From Hujiaoplasma nucleasis (GTDB taxonomy: Bacteria; Bacillota_I; Bacilli_A; Izemoplasmatales; Hujiaoplasmataceae), in contig NZ_CP051151.1 of NCBI RefSeq assembly GCF_013745115.1, forward strand, positions 930,001-994,000: a DNA stretch of 64,000 nt, in the 5' to 3' direction. How positions within the stretch are numbered: position 1 is the first letter of the stretch; each line of letters begins with the position of its first letter. The notes under the pieces were generated by a model, which was not told the origin of the DNA, searched no databases, and was given only the letters and a program-made list of their open reading frames with translations. The position numbers and the translations under genes are program-made. This document shows positions 1-8,304 of the stretch, one piece after another.

Positions 1-1
1 T

Positions 2-1129
2 TGTGATTTAAACGGAAATATCACAAGTGATACACAGCAAACCACTGACCTTAACTCAACTGAAGAAATATTTATTCCGAGTTATTGTGATACCACAAGA
101 GTCAATGGGGTTTATAAATGTACCAAAGAATTCTTTGCTTTTGATACGGTTATTTCTACCACATTCTATATCAATGGTCAAGAAGACTATCAAATCGAAA
201 ATCTATACGATATGGTTGAATCAATCATTTTAGAATATGATAAATTATTTGATCCCTATGAAGCCTTCCCTGACATGAATAATATTTATACCATCAACAA
301 CAGCCAAGGACCAATTGTTATCGATCAAAAATTATATGATGCTATTGAATATGCTTTAGACAATCAAGATATTGACCCTAATAGTGAAGAACTATTATTC
401 AACATTGCTTATGAACCCGTCTTAGAATTATGGCATGATGCCCGATATAGTGAAGATTGTCAAACAGGTTTATTTTATGATTTGTGTCCATTGCCTAGTC
501 AAGAAGACTTAGAAGCAGACTACAATACAAATCCAGATGATATTCTTTTAAATAGAGATGACCAAAGCATCGAATTTTTAAAAGATAATATGGGCTTAGA
601 TTTGGGTGGTTTTGCTAAAGGTTATGTTTCGATGATTATCCAAGATGCTTTAGCAAACTATGATGCTAATTATATTCTAAATCTTGGTGCCTCAAATGTA
701 TTGGTTGCTGGTAAGAACATTTCTAATCCAAGTGCTGATACTTACGCTATTGGAGTTACAAGACCAGATTTTGAATCCTTATCAACATCTTATTATGGTG
801 CAGCTATCATTGAAGACTCTTTTTCAGTAGTAAGTTCTGGATCTTATCAAAGATACTTTAAAAACATTAATGATTTGGATGATGAAACCATCTACCATCA
901 CATCATCGACCCAAGAACTAACCAACCCGGGGGTCAAGCTTTAGCTTTAACCATTATTACGACCAATACAGGACAATCTGATATTTTATCAACTGCAATT
1001 TTCTTAATGGACTTTGACTATGCTTTAGATTATGTCAATAGTGTTGAAGGGCTTGAAGCAATTTGGTACTTCAGTGAAGATGATATTAGAGTATCAGAAA
1101 ATTTCATGGATTATTTTGTTTACTTATAA
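2..1129 (+). CDS. apbE: FAD:protein FMN transferase (ApbE family), 5' end outside window
   Basis: ApbE proteins attach FMN covalently to threonine in flavoprotein subunits and use Mg2+. Family motifs are visible: DLGGFAKGY near 598-625, the SSGSYQRYF segment near 835-855, HHIIDPRTNQPG near 897-932 and SDILST near 978. The frame is open without a stop from base 2, and the residues before the first ATG (212) match the normal N-terminal part of the family (FDTVIST-like). The gene is therefore cut by the window edge and does not start at 212. The missing 5' end would show whether it is an exported lipoprotein. A Gx transporter gene lies convergent on the other side of a shared terminator, a pairing seen near RNF or extracellular electron-transfer loci. 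Confidence 0.9.
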   Translation, partial: CDLNGNITSDTQQTTDLNSTEEIFIPSYCDTTRVNGVYKCTKEFFAFDTVISTTFYINGQEDYQIENLYDMVESIILEYDKLFDPYEAFPDMNNIYTINNSQGPIVIDQKLYDAIEYALDNQDIDPNSEELLFNIAYEPVLELWHDARYSEDCQTGLFYDLCPLPSQEDLEADYNTNPDDILLNRDDQSIEFLKDNMGLDLGGFAKGYVSMIIQDALANYDANYILNLGASNVLVAGKNISNPSADTYAIGVTRPDFESLSTSYYGAAIIEDSFSVVSSGSYQRYFKNINDLDDETIYHHIIDPRTNQPGGQALALTIITTNTGQSDILSTAIFLMDFDYALDYVNSVEGLEAIWYFSEDDIRVSENFMDYFVYL

Positions 1130-1136
1130 AAAAAAT

Positions 1137-1163
1137 AATACCTTTGATCATTTCAAAGGTATT
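1137..1163. terminator. Bidirectional intrinsic terminator
   Basis: An 11-bp perfect stem (1137-1147 with 1153-1163) with a 5-nt loop is followed by a T-run, and A-rich sequence precedes it on the other side. It lies between the convergent apbE and Gx-transporter genes and can serve both. Confidence 0.85.
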
Positions 1164-1165
1164 TT

Positions 1166-1669
1166 TTATTTAGAAAAATATGTAAACTGATCTGTTAAAC
1201 TACCAATTATTTTGTTTGCAAGAAATGCAGTCAATAAACCAGTAGGTACCGATAACATAACTAAATATGGTAGTATAACCGCCAATGCGGGATCAGCCAA
1301 AGTCATTGCAGCTAAAACCTGACCAACCATATGCATGGTCGATCCTAGGACTGATATACCATAGATAGAAAAACTAAATTTCTTAATGATAATCATGGAT
1401 ACAATCGCAAATATACCACCCGTTAAAGAAATCCAAAATGAATTAGAAAACAATCCACTGTAAGTCAATGCCACTATTAATAATCGAGCTAAAACCACAA
1501 TAAATGCATCTTTTTCCGAAAAAGTTAATAAAATAATCAATGTAATGACATTGGCTAAGCCAAGTTTAACACCTGGAATAAAAATTACAGATATCATCGA
1601 TTCAACGATACTCAACACTACAGCCAATGCAATCATAATTGCTAAAAAAACTAATTTTCTTGTTTTCAC
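1166..1669 (-). CDS. Gx transporter family membrane protein (HepI-like, PF07456 type)
   Basis: This 167-residue protein is almost entirely hydrophobic, with about five membrane segments. It has the family pattern VKLGLANVITL near residues 34-44 and a TGGIFAIVSM segment mid-protein. The family was first annotated as heptaprenyl diphosphate synthase component I, but it is membrane-embedded and often sits beside ApbE, FMN-binding or RNF genes. A role in quinone or flavin-linked electron transfer is therefore more plausible here. It is the last gene of degV-padR-HAAS-Gx, 9 nt after its neighbour. The family is clear; the substrate is not. Confidence 0.8.
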   Translation of the reverse strand: MKTRKLVFLAIMIALAVVLSIVESMISVIFIPGVKLGLANVITLIILLTFSEKDAFIVVLARLLIVALTYSGLFSNSFWISLTGGIFAIVSMIIIKKFSFSIYGISVLGSTMHMVGQVLAAMTLADPALAVILPYLVMLSVPTGLLTAFLANKIIGSLTDQFTYFSK

Positions 1670-1678
1670 TAAAATCCC

Positions 1679-2095
1679 CTATTTCTTTATAAGTAAATAC
1701 CTGTATAGCATGGTGATCGGCCAAAATAATAAACCCAAACACACAATAACAAACCAAGGTATTTTAGCAAAAATTTCGAAAAAAGTAAAGTTAATAAATA
1801 TAGCTAAGCCTACAATAATTATATAACCCCAAATAGAGTACAAAAGTTGGTTTTTTCTCTTATTGATTAAAGAAGCTCGTTTTTGCTTATCAGGAAAGGC
1901 TTTTAAAACATCTTCAGTATCTCCAAATTCTTGAATAGACTTTTCAATTGCTTCGTCTCTAGGTGTCCCTTGTTCGACTAAATCTTCAACTTTTTCTTCT
2001 AAAGAGATTGTCAATAACTCTATTAATTCTTTTTTATCTTCTTCGTTAAAGTAGTCTTTTAATAATTTAGATATAAATGATTTTATTTTATTCAT
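1679..2095 (-). CDS. HAAS/permease-prefix domain membrane protein
   Basis: This 138-residue protein has an N-terminal helical domain (about residues 1-65) with the pattern EEKVEDLVEQGTPRDEAIEK and FGDTEDVLKAF. That is the HAAS or permease-prefix fold commonly partnered with PadR regulators. Two membrane segments follow at about 83-105 and 110-132. The gene overlaps the 3' end of padR by 8 nt, so the two are translationally coupled. In other bacteria such pairs sense or modulate membrane functions under PadR control. No catalytic function is visible. Confidence 0.75.
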   Translation of the reverse strand: MNKIKSFISKLLKDYFNEEDKKELIELLTISLEEKVEDLVEQGTPRDEAIEKSIQEFGDTEDVLKAFPDKQKRASLINKRKNQLLYSIWGYIIIVGLAIFINFTFFEIFAKIPWFVIVCLGLLFWPITMLYRYLLIKK

Positions 2096-2423
2096 CTTTT
2101 TGGACCCCTAACATGTGATGCATGATATTTTTAAGTATTTTCCATTCTTCAATCATTTCTTTTAAATAGGCTCTACCTAAAGGTGTTATTTTATAATAAC
2201 GACGTTTTCTCCCGTGACTTTTCTCGCCAAAATAAGAAACAATCAATTCTTTTGTTTCTAGTCTTTGGAGCACAGAGTAAAGTGTAGCTTCCTTGATGTT
2301 AAATAAACTATTTGATTTTTCTTTAATGACAGAGACCAATTCATAACCATACATATCTTTATCAGTTAAAAGATTTAAGATGATGGTATCAATATGTCCG
2401 CGAATAACATCAGAACTTATCAT
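2088..2423 (-). CDS. PadR family transcriptional regulator
   Basis: This 111-residue winged-helix protein has the PadR signature: DKDMYGYELVSVIKE near residues 22-36, TLYSVLQRLE, then GRKRRYYKITPLGRAYL. The length is typical of the short PadR class that lacks a long C-terminal dimerisation domain. The gene starts 6 nt after degV stops and overlaps the HAAS gene by 8 nt. It probably autoregulates the operon, but I did not identify a clear operator. Confidence 0.9.
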   Translation of the reverse strand: MISSDVIRGHIDTIILNLLTDKDMYGYELVSVIKEKSNSLFNIKEATLYSVLQRLETKELIVSYFGEKSHGRKRRYYKITPLGRAYLKEMIEEWKILKNIMHHMLGVQKDE

Positions 2424-2429
2424 AAATTT

Positions 2430-3287
2430 CTACTTTCTAGTTTTAATATAACCTATAGTAATCGCTCCTGGGCCAGAATGTGCACCCACAGCTGGAGTTA
2501 ATAAATAATCTTTAATTTCTTTATATTCTGGTCTAACTTCTAAAACTTGTTCTCTTACATATTGAGCAGTTTCTGGATTATTAGCATGAATGATAAATGG
2601 CTCAACATCAGTGTTTTCAGTTTCTTCTAAGAATTTTTCAATCACACGATTTACTGCTTTTTTAAATGTTCTAATTTTTTCAATACTAACAACTTTCCCT
2701 TCATTATTGATTTCTAATAAAGGTTTTATTTTTAATATATTTGCCATAAAAGCTTGAGCATTGGTTAATCTACCATTTTTTACTAAATATCTTAAGTCAT
2801 TGACCGCAAAATATATGTGATTGTTATCACGAATATATTCTAAGTCTTTGATGATTTCATCAATAGATTTTCCTTCTTGGTAAGCTTTATAGGCTTCAAA
2901 GATCATTTTACATTCAATATATCCTACAGACTTAGAGTTAAAAACATGAACATCTACGCCTTCAACCATTTTAGCTGCCATCATTGCATTATCATAAATT
3001 CCACTCATGCCTGATGAAATAGTCACAAATAAAATAGTATCGCAACCTTCATCTCTTAAAGTTTCATAAAACTCTAACATTTTTCCTGTAGATGCCATTG
3101 AAGTTCTTGGAAATAAACTTGAATCTTCCTCTAATTTATCATAAAATTTATCCGCTGTTAATTCTTCATAATCAACATATTCTTTATCGCCTAAAAGAAT
3201 AGTAGATCGTACGACCCTTACATCAATATTGTGATCGATATAATCGATCGCTGAATTTGTGCACACCATCAATCCTAATTTTTTCAT
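2430..3287 (-). CDS. DegV family fatty-acid-binding protein
   Basis: DegV/FakB proteins bind a fatty acid and, in Firmicutes, present it to the FakA kinase. This 285-residue copy has the family pattern: an SGMSGIYDNAMMAA segment near residues 90-105, the DLRYLVKNGRLTNAQAF motif near 160-178, and a C-terminal AVGAHSGPGAITIGY. It leads a four-gene operon and has its own promoter immediately upstream. A second, divergent DegV is encoded at 8305-9183. The ligand cannot be read from sequence. Confidence 0.9.
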   Translation of the reverse strand: MKKLGLMVCTNSAIDYIDHNIDVRVVRSTILLGDKEYVDYEELTADKFYDKLEEDSSLFPRTSMASTGKMLEFYETLRDEGCDTILFVTISSGMSGIYDNAMMAAKMVEGVDVHVFNSKSVGYIECKMIFEAYKAYQEGKSIDEIIKDLEYIRDNNHIYFAVNDLRYLVKNGRLTNAQAFMANILKIKPLLEINNEGKVVSIEKIRTFKKAVNRVIEKFLEETENTDVEPFIIHANNPETAQYVREQVLEVRPEYKEIKDYLLTPAVGAHSGPGAITIGYIKTRK

Positions 3288-3308
3288 AAATCCCCCTTAT
3301 TCCCTTCT

Positions 3309-3336
3309 ATTATAAATGAAGACTCTTATTTGTCAA
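3309..3336 (-). promoter_or_regulatory. Sigma-A-type promoter of the degV-padR operon
   Basis: On the minus strand a perfect TTGACA (3336-3331) and a perfect TATAAT (3314-3309) are separated by 16 nt. Transcription would start about 15 nt upstream of degV. The -35 box abuts the stop codon of the GGDEF gene. Confidence 0.8.
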
Positions 3337-4857
3337 TTATTCTTTATATCGAGCCTTCTTTTTTAAGGTTTCTTCTAGTTTATTCTTAGCTACTTCTCTT
3401 GTTACTTTCATTTGATACATATTAATATCGGCTTTAGACAATACTTGTGACATTTTTTCACCAGCTTCTTTAGCGTGGTAACCATAGGAAAATCCTATTT
3501 GCTTAAGAGGATCTTCATCTTTGGTTTCTTCTTGGATCATATTAAGAATATTTAATATATCTTTTTCGCTTTTATTGGTCGCAATAATTAAAAATTCATC
3601 TCCACCCATTCGGATAGGCAAAATATTTTGATCTTCCTCTGATAATTTATTTAATACAGAAGCAAATCTTTTTAATAAATCATCCCCCGCATGATGGCCA
3701 AAATAGTCATTGAATAATTTTAAACCATCTAAGTCAAATAAGATACAAGTATAATTTTCAATATTTTCGTGTTTAGAACGTATAGATTCTAAATAATTAC
3801 GATTATAGAGTTGAGTCATTAAATCATGGTTCATTAAATATTCCATATCATGGATATACTTTTGTATTTGTGTTTCGTCATAAAACAATATCATATGGGC
3901 TTGGTATTTGAAAAAAGGCAAATTAATGTTTTTTGTTTGCATATGGATATACATTTTATCACTATCATATTCTAAACCTTTAGAATCAGAATAGACAATG
4001 GCTTTTTCATGAATTATCATCATGAAATCATCCATAGGTATCCCTTCATTTAGTTTTATATTAAACTTATTTAACAATGATTTAGAAGCGGCCACGACTT
4101 CATCATGGTGATTGACAATCAAATACATTTCTCTTAAATTTTGTAAAACAAATTGATTGTTATTCATTTTTAAAATCAAACGGACATCACGAATATAGAA
4201 AATAAAATAAATTACCGAAGAAAATACAACATAAATGATCAAGGTTGGATCAATGGTAAATTGTTCAATAAAAACATGAATAAAGTTTAATATGATACCT
4301 ATGATCATTACAATAATGATTAACACAAAAGGAAAGGTGTCTTTGTATTTTTTTAAAGAACTGTACATCTTAAAGATAATTAAAATTAAAGATATCAAAA
4401 GTAATAAATAACAAATCACTGTGTGTATCAAAAAGAAGGTTCCAGTAGAAGCAGTTAAAATCATTTGAGCAGTAATGTCTTCTGAAAAAGTAATATCCAA
4501 AAATAATTGATGCCAATGATTTGTACTGGCAATACCAATCTCTATAAATAAAAACAACCATAAAGCTCCTATAAGAAATTTAGGAATTTTCATATCTAAA
4601 TATCTCATAAAAGCAACAACAGTCACTCCAGTCGCAAAAAATATAACTGGATACTTAACCAGTAACATAGGATATAAAATATAGGAATCCTCAATGACAT
4701 GGGTTAAACCAGTTATTGCTGCCCAGATAAATAAGGAAATGCTTAAGTATTTGAAATAAGTATATTTTTTACTTACTGAAAACAAATCAATTCTTACAAT
4801 AGGAAGAAAAGAAAGTATTCCAATAATGATGTATACAATCCAAAAATATACATTCAT
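3337..4857 (-). CDS. Membrane-bound diguanylate cyclase (GGDEF)
   Basis: This 506-residue protein has about seven membrane segments in the first 225 residues, resembling the 7TM sensor module of some histidine kinases. A PAS-like linker follows at about 235-335, then a GGDEF domain near 340-500. The catalytic motif is a canonical GGDEF (about residue 418), so cyclic-di-GMP synthesis is expected. The RxxD inhibitory site five residues before the motif is absent. It is monocistronic by context. The input signal is unknown. Confidence 0.88.
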   Translation of the reverse strand: MNVYFWIVYIIIGILSFLPIVRIDLFSVSKKYTYFKYLSISLFIWAAITGLTHVIEDSYILYPMLLVKYPVIFFATGVTVVAFMRYLDMKIPKFLIGALWLFLFIEIGIASTNHWHQLFLDITFSEDITAQMILTASTGTFFLIHTVICYLLLLISLILIIFKMYSSLKKYKDTFPFVLIIIVMIIGIILNFIHVFIEQFTIDPTLIIYVVFSSVIYFIFYIRDVRLILKMNNNQFVLQNLREMYLIVNHHDEVVAASKSLLNKFNIKLNEGIPMDDFMMIIHEKAIVYSDSKGLEYDSDKMYIHMQTKNINLPFFKYQAHMILFYDETQIQKYIHDMEYLMNHDLMTQLYNRNYLESIRSKHENIENYTCILFDLDGLKLFNDYFGHHAGDDLLKRFASVLNKLSEEDQNILPIRMGGDEFLIIATNKSEKDILNILNMIQEETKDEDPLKQIGFSYGYHAKEAGEKMSQVLSKADINMYQMKVTREVAKNKLEETLKKKARYKE

Positions 4858-4931
4858 ACTATCGCCGACTTTCTATCAAATATATACTTATTTTACCATA
4901 TTATTGATATTTTTTTATCATAAAGAAAAAA

Positions 4932-4950
4932 AAGCCAACTAAGTTGGCTT
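4932..4950 (-). terminator. Intrinsic terminator after DUF523 gene
   Basis: A 9-bp stem AAGCCAACT/AGTTGGCTT surrounds a one-base centre and is followed on the minus strand by a run of T. It overlaps the stop codon of the DUF523 gene and ends the rpsP operon. Confidence 0.85.
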
Positions 4951-5365
4951 AATCAATTTCAATAACTTCAATTTGATTGCTTAATAAATGTTTTGTTGTT
5001 ACGCCTTGACCTTTAATTTTAGTATTGGTAAAACTACCATCATAAATAGTCTTATAACCACAAGATGGAGACCCATCTTTTAAAATTACTTTTTTAACTT
5101 GGTTATTATTAAGTTTTTCTAAACTTAAGTCCTTACCTAAGTTGAAAAAATAAGTAACATCTTCAAAGTCTTGATTGATAATACGACCATCACTTTGAAT
5201 TTCGCTAGGAATTCTCGGTGTAGATAATCCACCCATAACTTCTGGACAGATAAGAACTAATTCTTTTCCTTTTAAAGTTTTTATCAAATCAATATTTAAA
5301 TTATGTTTTCCGTTATACTTACAACCTACACCTAATAAACAAGCACTAAGACCAATTTTATCCAT
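4949..5365 (-). CDS. DUF523 domain protein
   Basis: This 138-residue protein matches the DUF523 (YbbK-like) family. It has SACLLGVGCKYNG near the N-terminus, CPEVMGGLSTPR near residue 40, and KDGSPSCG near 97. Conserved cysteines (CLLG, CPE, SPSCG) suggest metal or sulfur chemistry, but no activity is established. Its ATG overlaps the khpA stop by one base (TAATG). It occupies the place where rimM and trmD usually follow rpsP-khpA in Firmicutes. Confidence 0.85.
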   Translation of the reverse strand: MDKIGLSACLLGVGCKYNGKHNLNIDLIKTLKGKELVLICPEVMGGLSTPRIPSEIQSDGRIINQDFEDVTYFFNLGKDLSLEKLNNNQVKKVILKDGSPSCGYKTIYDGSFTNTKIKGQGVTTKHLLSNQIEVIEID

Positions 5366-5616
5366 TATTCAAATGAATCAATGTCAATCTTTACTCTTTT
5401 ACCAATTTTAGATGCAGCCGCGTAAGAGATTGTACGAATTGCATTAGCAATTCTTCCACCCTTACCAATAACTCTACCTAAGTCTTCTTTATTAACAAGG
5501 ACTTGAATTGTAATCAATTCTTCATCTTCAGAGAATTTTTTTACTAAAAGATCTTCAGGATGGATGACTAATGGCATAACTAAATCAAAAACTAGTTTTT
5601 CAAAATCTATCGCCAT
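5365..5616 (-). CDS. khpA: KH-domain RNA-binding protein KhpA
   Basis: This 83-residue single-KH protein carries the RNA-contacting GKGG loop followed by RIANAIRTISYAAA, typical of KhpA (YlqC), which pairs with KhpB/Jag in global RNA binding. It lies 11 nt after rpsP, its usual neighbour, and overlaps the DUF523 start codon. Confidence 0.92.
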   Translation of the reverse strand: MAIDFEKLVFDLVMPLVIHPEDLLVKKFSEDEELITIQVLVNKEDLGRVIGKGGRIANAIRTISYAAASKIGKRVKIDIDSFE

Positions 5617-5627
5617 TGTAATACCTA

Positions 5628-5897
5628 CTACTTATGATTCTTTTCTGATAAGAATTCGCTCATAACACCAGCTTTAGTAAATAAGCTTTTTACAGTGTCA
5701 GTTGGTTGAGCACCTAAGTGTAACCATTTTTTTGCTAATTCATTGTCAATTTCAACTAAGGCAGGTTGAGTTGTTGGATCATATGTCCCAACGATTTCTA
5801 AATATCTACCATCACGTTTTTTTCTTGAATCTGCAGCTACAACTCTGTAGAACGGTCTCTTTTTAGTACCGAATCTTTGTAATCTTAATTTTACCAT
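5628..5897 (-). CDS. rpsP: 30S ribosomal protein S16
   Basis: This 89-residue protein begins [20 protein letters not shown] and continues with [19 protein letters not shown], diagnostic of bS16. The start ATG has a strong AGGAGGT site 6 nt upstream. A near-consensus promoter lies just upstream and shares bases with the ylbG terminator. It heads rpsP-khpA-DUF523. Confidence 0.97.
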   Translation of the reverse strand: MVKLRLQRFGTKKRPFYRVVAADSRKKRDGRYLEIVGTYDPTTQPALVEIDNELAKKWLHLGAQPTDTVKSLFTKAGVMSEFLSEKNHK

Positions 5898-5928
5898 TTT
5901 ATTACCTCCTATAATTTAATCCTTAACA

Positions 5929-5957
5929 ATATTAACATAAAAAAAAAGACCTGTCAA
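5929..5957 (-). promoter_or_regulatory. rpsP promoter embedded in upstream terminator
   Basis: On the minus strand TTGACA (5957-5952) and TAATAT (5934-5929) are exactly 17 nt apart. The -35 box is the 3' part of the ylbG terminator stem and the spacer contains the terminator T-run, so the two signals share DNA. Confidence 0.8.
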
Positions 5958-5976
5958 GGTTTTTTACTTGACAGGT
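5939..5976 (-). terminator. Intrinsic terminator of ylbG
   Basis: A 9-bp stem (5949-5957 with 5968-5976; ACCTGTCAA/TTGACAGGT) has a 10-nt loop and is followed on the minus strand by nine T (5947-5939). It lies 3 nt after the ylbG stop codon. Confidence 0.88.
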
Positions 5977-5979
5977 ATA

Positions 5980-6219
5980 TTATCCTATAAAACTTAAATC
6001 TTCCATATCAATACGAGAGCTTTCTACATATTTAATCATTTTCATTTTCTTCAATTCTTTTTCAATTTGATTATAATCACTCTCATCGACATAGCCTGTT
6101 AAATACTTGCCAAGCTTATTGATATAGGTAATATTTATTTTATACTCAGATAATCTTTTAATAACTTTATGGCTCTTAAAATAAACCACAATTCCTTTTC
6201 TTTTTACCATGCATACCAC
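5980..6219 (-). CDS. ylbG: YlbG family protein (DUF2129)
   Basis: This 79-residue protein matches the UPF0298/YlbG family. It has VKRKGIVVYFKSHKVIKRL at the N-terminus, then LGKYLTGYVDESDYNQIEKE and a C-terminal KYVESSR. In Bacillus ylbG lies beside the RNase Y regulator YlbF, but here it is alone. The true start may be the second ATG (MVKRK). Function is unknown. Confidence 0.8.
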   Translation of the reverse strand: MVCMVKRKGIVVYFKSHKVIKRLSEYKINITYINKLGKYLTGYVDESDYNQIEKELKKMKMIKYVESSRIDMEDLSFIG

Positions 6220-6276
6220 CCTTTTGTTCTATAAATAATATATCATAAGTCCTTTAGATTTTCAATCAAACAAGCG

Positions 6277-6313
6277 TATAATGCTTTATTTTTCACTTTA
6301 AGAATGCTATAAT
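6277..6313 (+). promoter_or_regulatory. Probable promoter region of def
   Basis: Two TATAAT boxes occur, at 6277-6282 and 6308-6313. The second is an extended -10 (TGC before TATAAT). Neither has a strong -35. Transcription from the second box would begin almost at the start codon. Confidence 0.5.
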
Positions 6314-6329
6314 TTATATGGTGATAATT

Positions 6330-6917
6330 ATGTTATTAATGAAAGATATTATTCAAGATGGCCATCCTACTTTAAGATTAAGAGCTAAAGAGGTAGACTT
6401 GCCATTGAGTGAAGAAAATTTAAATACTTTAAGAGAAATGATGAATTATATAGAGAACTCTCAAAATGATGACTTGGTTGAGGAATATGATTTAAGACCA
6501 TCAGTAGGTCTCGCTGCACCTCAAATTAATTTATCATTAAAAATGTTTTGTATGAAAACTTTGGATGAAAACTTTGAAACTATGCATCAATATGCCGTAG
6601 TTAACCCAAAAATTGTTTCATATTCAGAAGCCCAAACTTATTTACCTGGTGGTGAAGGTTGTTTATCGGTTGATGAAGATACAACTGGTATTGTTTTAAG
6701 ATCAAAGTGGATTAGAGTCAAAGCTCATTTTGTTGATTTAAAAACCGGTTTTATCGAATTCAAGGAAATGAAAATTAAGGGTTATCCTGCCATCGTATTC
6801 CAACATGAATATGATCATTTATTAGGGGTTATGTTTACTGATAAAATAGAAGAAAGCAAACCTGATGTAAATGCCATTGAATTTAAAATTTATGAAGATG
6901 AATTAGATGAAGAATAA
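6330..6917 (+). CDS. def: Peptide deformylase
   Basis: Peptide deformylase removes the formyl group from the initiator methionine. All three zinc-enzyme motifs are present: GLAAPQI, EGCLSV (metal Cys) and QHEYDH (HExxH with both His). The length and the long insertion between motifs fit the type 2 class of Gram-positive bacteria. I place the start at 6330 because GGTGA lies 5 nt upstream; an in-frame ATG at 6318 would overlap that site. It is monocistronic, with a palindromic terminator after it. Confidence 0.95.
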   Translation: MLLMKDIIQDGHPTLRLRAKEVDLPLSEENLNTLREMMNYIENSQNDDLVEEYDLRPSVGLAAPQINLSLKMFCMKTLDENFETMHQYAVVNPKIVSYSEAQTYLPGGEGCLSVDEDTTGIVLRSKWIRVKAHFVDLKTGFIEFKEMKIKGYPAIVFQHEYDHLLGVMFTDKIEESKPDVNAIEFKIYEDELDEE

Positions 6918-6922
6918 TAAAT

Positions 6923-6948
6923 TGGTCAAGTTCCTAGGAACTTGACCA
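6923..6948. terminator. Bidirectional palindromic terminator
   Basis: A 26-nt perfect palindrome centred on CCTAGG is followed by a T-run on the plus side. It separates the convergent def and fprA genes. Confidence 0.85.
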
Positions 6949-6954
6949 TATTTT

Positions 6955-8169
6955 TTATAATTTTTTTAACTCTTCCCCGAAGTTTTTACCAAATTCTTTA
7001 ACTTCTATTAGTTGATCTTCAGAAGGTTTAAACTTAATCCTAATACCTTCTAAAGTTTTTGTTTTCAATTGTTTCAATCTTTCAGTCAAGTTTTGAACAG
7101 CTTCTCCACTCCAACCATAAGACCCAAAAGCAGCCGCTAATTTACCCTTAGTTACTTCAACATTCAAGGAAGAAAGTATATCCCAAATAGGTTTGACAGC
7201 ATCTCTAACAAGGGTTGCAGAACCTACTAAGAATCCATCAGCTATATTGATAACTTCAACAATTTCTTCTGTTTTACTTTCTACAACATCAAACATCCTA
7301 ATATCAATATCATTATTAAAGCTTTCTTCAATACCTTCTTTAATGGCTTCTGCCATCATTTTCGTGTATTTATAAGCACTAGCATATGGGATTGCCACAA
7401 TCTTAGGTTGATTCTTTGGTCTTTCTTTTGACCATGTTTCATACCATTCAATCACCTTATTAATATAAGGTTTTGATATAACAGCTCCATGAGATACAGC
7501 AATCATATCCGGCTTAAGTTCTTTGATTTTTTCAACCCCTCTTCTCACATCTCTTGGAAACGGACTCATAATAGAGTCATAATAATGCTTGATGCTACGA
7601 TCATAATCAGCTTTATTAGGAATCTTATCTTCCATAACACCATCAAAAGCATAGTGAGCTCCAAAGAAATCACAGGTAAATAAGACTTTATCTTCTTCTA
7701 AATATGTGAACATAGTGTCTGGCCAATGTAAATTAGGTTGCAAAGTAAATCTTAAGGTTTTATCGCCCAATGATAAGCTTTGCCCTTCTTTTACAACATT
7801 GAAATCAGCTTCACCGTTGATGATAGCTTTTAGATTCATACGTCCTGGACCTGAAGAAAATATTTTAATTTGAGGATTGATTTCTAATATATCTGAAACA
7901 GTTCCTGAATGATCAGGTTCTGCATGATTAATAATCAAGTAATCTATATCCTTTATATCCATAATATCTTGGATTCTTTCAATAAATTGATCTTTAAATG
8001 GTGCTTTAGCAGTGTCTATTAAAGCAGTTTTTTCACTACCTTTGATCAAATAAGAATTATATGTAGAACCGAATTCGGTATCCATCATAATATCGAAGAC
8101 TCTTAAATCCTTATCAACTGCACCGACAAAAAAAATATCTTTTTTTATTTCTAATGAATGAAAATTCAT
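6955..8169 (-). CDS. fprA: FprA family flavodiiron protein
   Basis: A-type flavoproteins reduce O2 or NO using a diiron centre and FMN. The N-terminal metallo-beta-lactamase-like domain shows HAEPDHSG (iron ligands) near residue 80 and an SHG motif near residue 225. A flavodoxin domain follows, with AFGSYGWSGEA near 345. I start at 8169 because AGGTGAT lies 5 nt upstream of that ATG, giving 404 residues; an upstream ATG at 8202 lacks a site. No rubredoxin domain is fused. It is probably an oxygen-defence enzyme of an anaerobe. Confidence 0.93.
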   Translation of the reverse strand: MNFHSLEIKKDIFFVGAVDKDLRVFDIMMDTEFGSTYNSYLIKGSEKTALIDTAKAPFKDQFIERIQDIMDIKDIDYLIINHAEPDHSGTVSDILEINPQIKIFSSGPGRMNLKAIINGEADFNVVKEGQSLSLGDKTLRFTLQPNLHWPDTMFTYLEEDKVLFTCDFFGAHYAFDGVMEDKIPNKADYDRSIKHYYDSIMSPFPRDVRRGVEKIKELKPDMIAVSHGAVISKPYINKVIEWYETWSKERPKNQPKIVAIPYASAYKYTKMMAEAIKEGIEESFNNDIDIRMFDVVESKTEEIVEVINIADGFLVGSATLVRDAVKPIWDILSSLNVEVTKGKLAAAFGSYGWSGEAVQNLTERLKQLKTKTLEGIRIKFKPSEDQLIEVKEFGKNFGEELKKL

Positions 8170-8242
8170 ATTTATCACCTCGTTAGATATTATACTAAAC
8201 ATTAGATTTTATGACAAATAAAGTGATTAAAGTTTATTGTTC

Positions 8243-8271
8243 TTGACACATTTTAAAATAATTGATAATGT
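8243..8271 (+). promoter_or_regulatory. Probable promoter of second degV
   Basis: A perfect TTGACA (8243-8248) lies 15-17 nt before a GATAAT/TAATGT stretch (8264-8271). The -10 assignment is uncertain. The start codon at 8305 has a strong GGAGGGG site. Confidence 0.55.
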
Positions 8272-8304
8272 TATATTATAAATAAAGTCATTGGAGGGGA
8301 ATTT

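Noticed and set aside
27-233. 68-codon plus-strand ORF at the left edge
   Set aside because: It overlaps the continuing apbE frame, which runs open from base 2 and matches the family. The ORF is a shadow in another frame.
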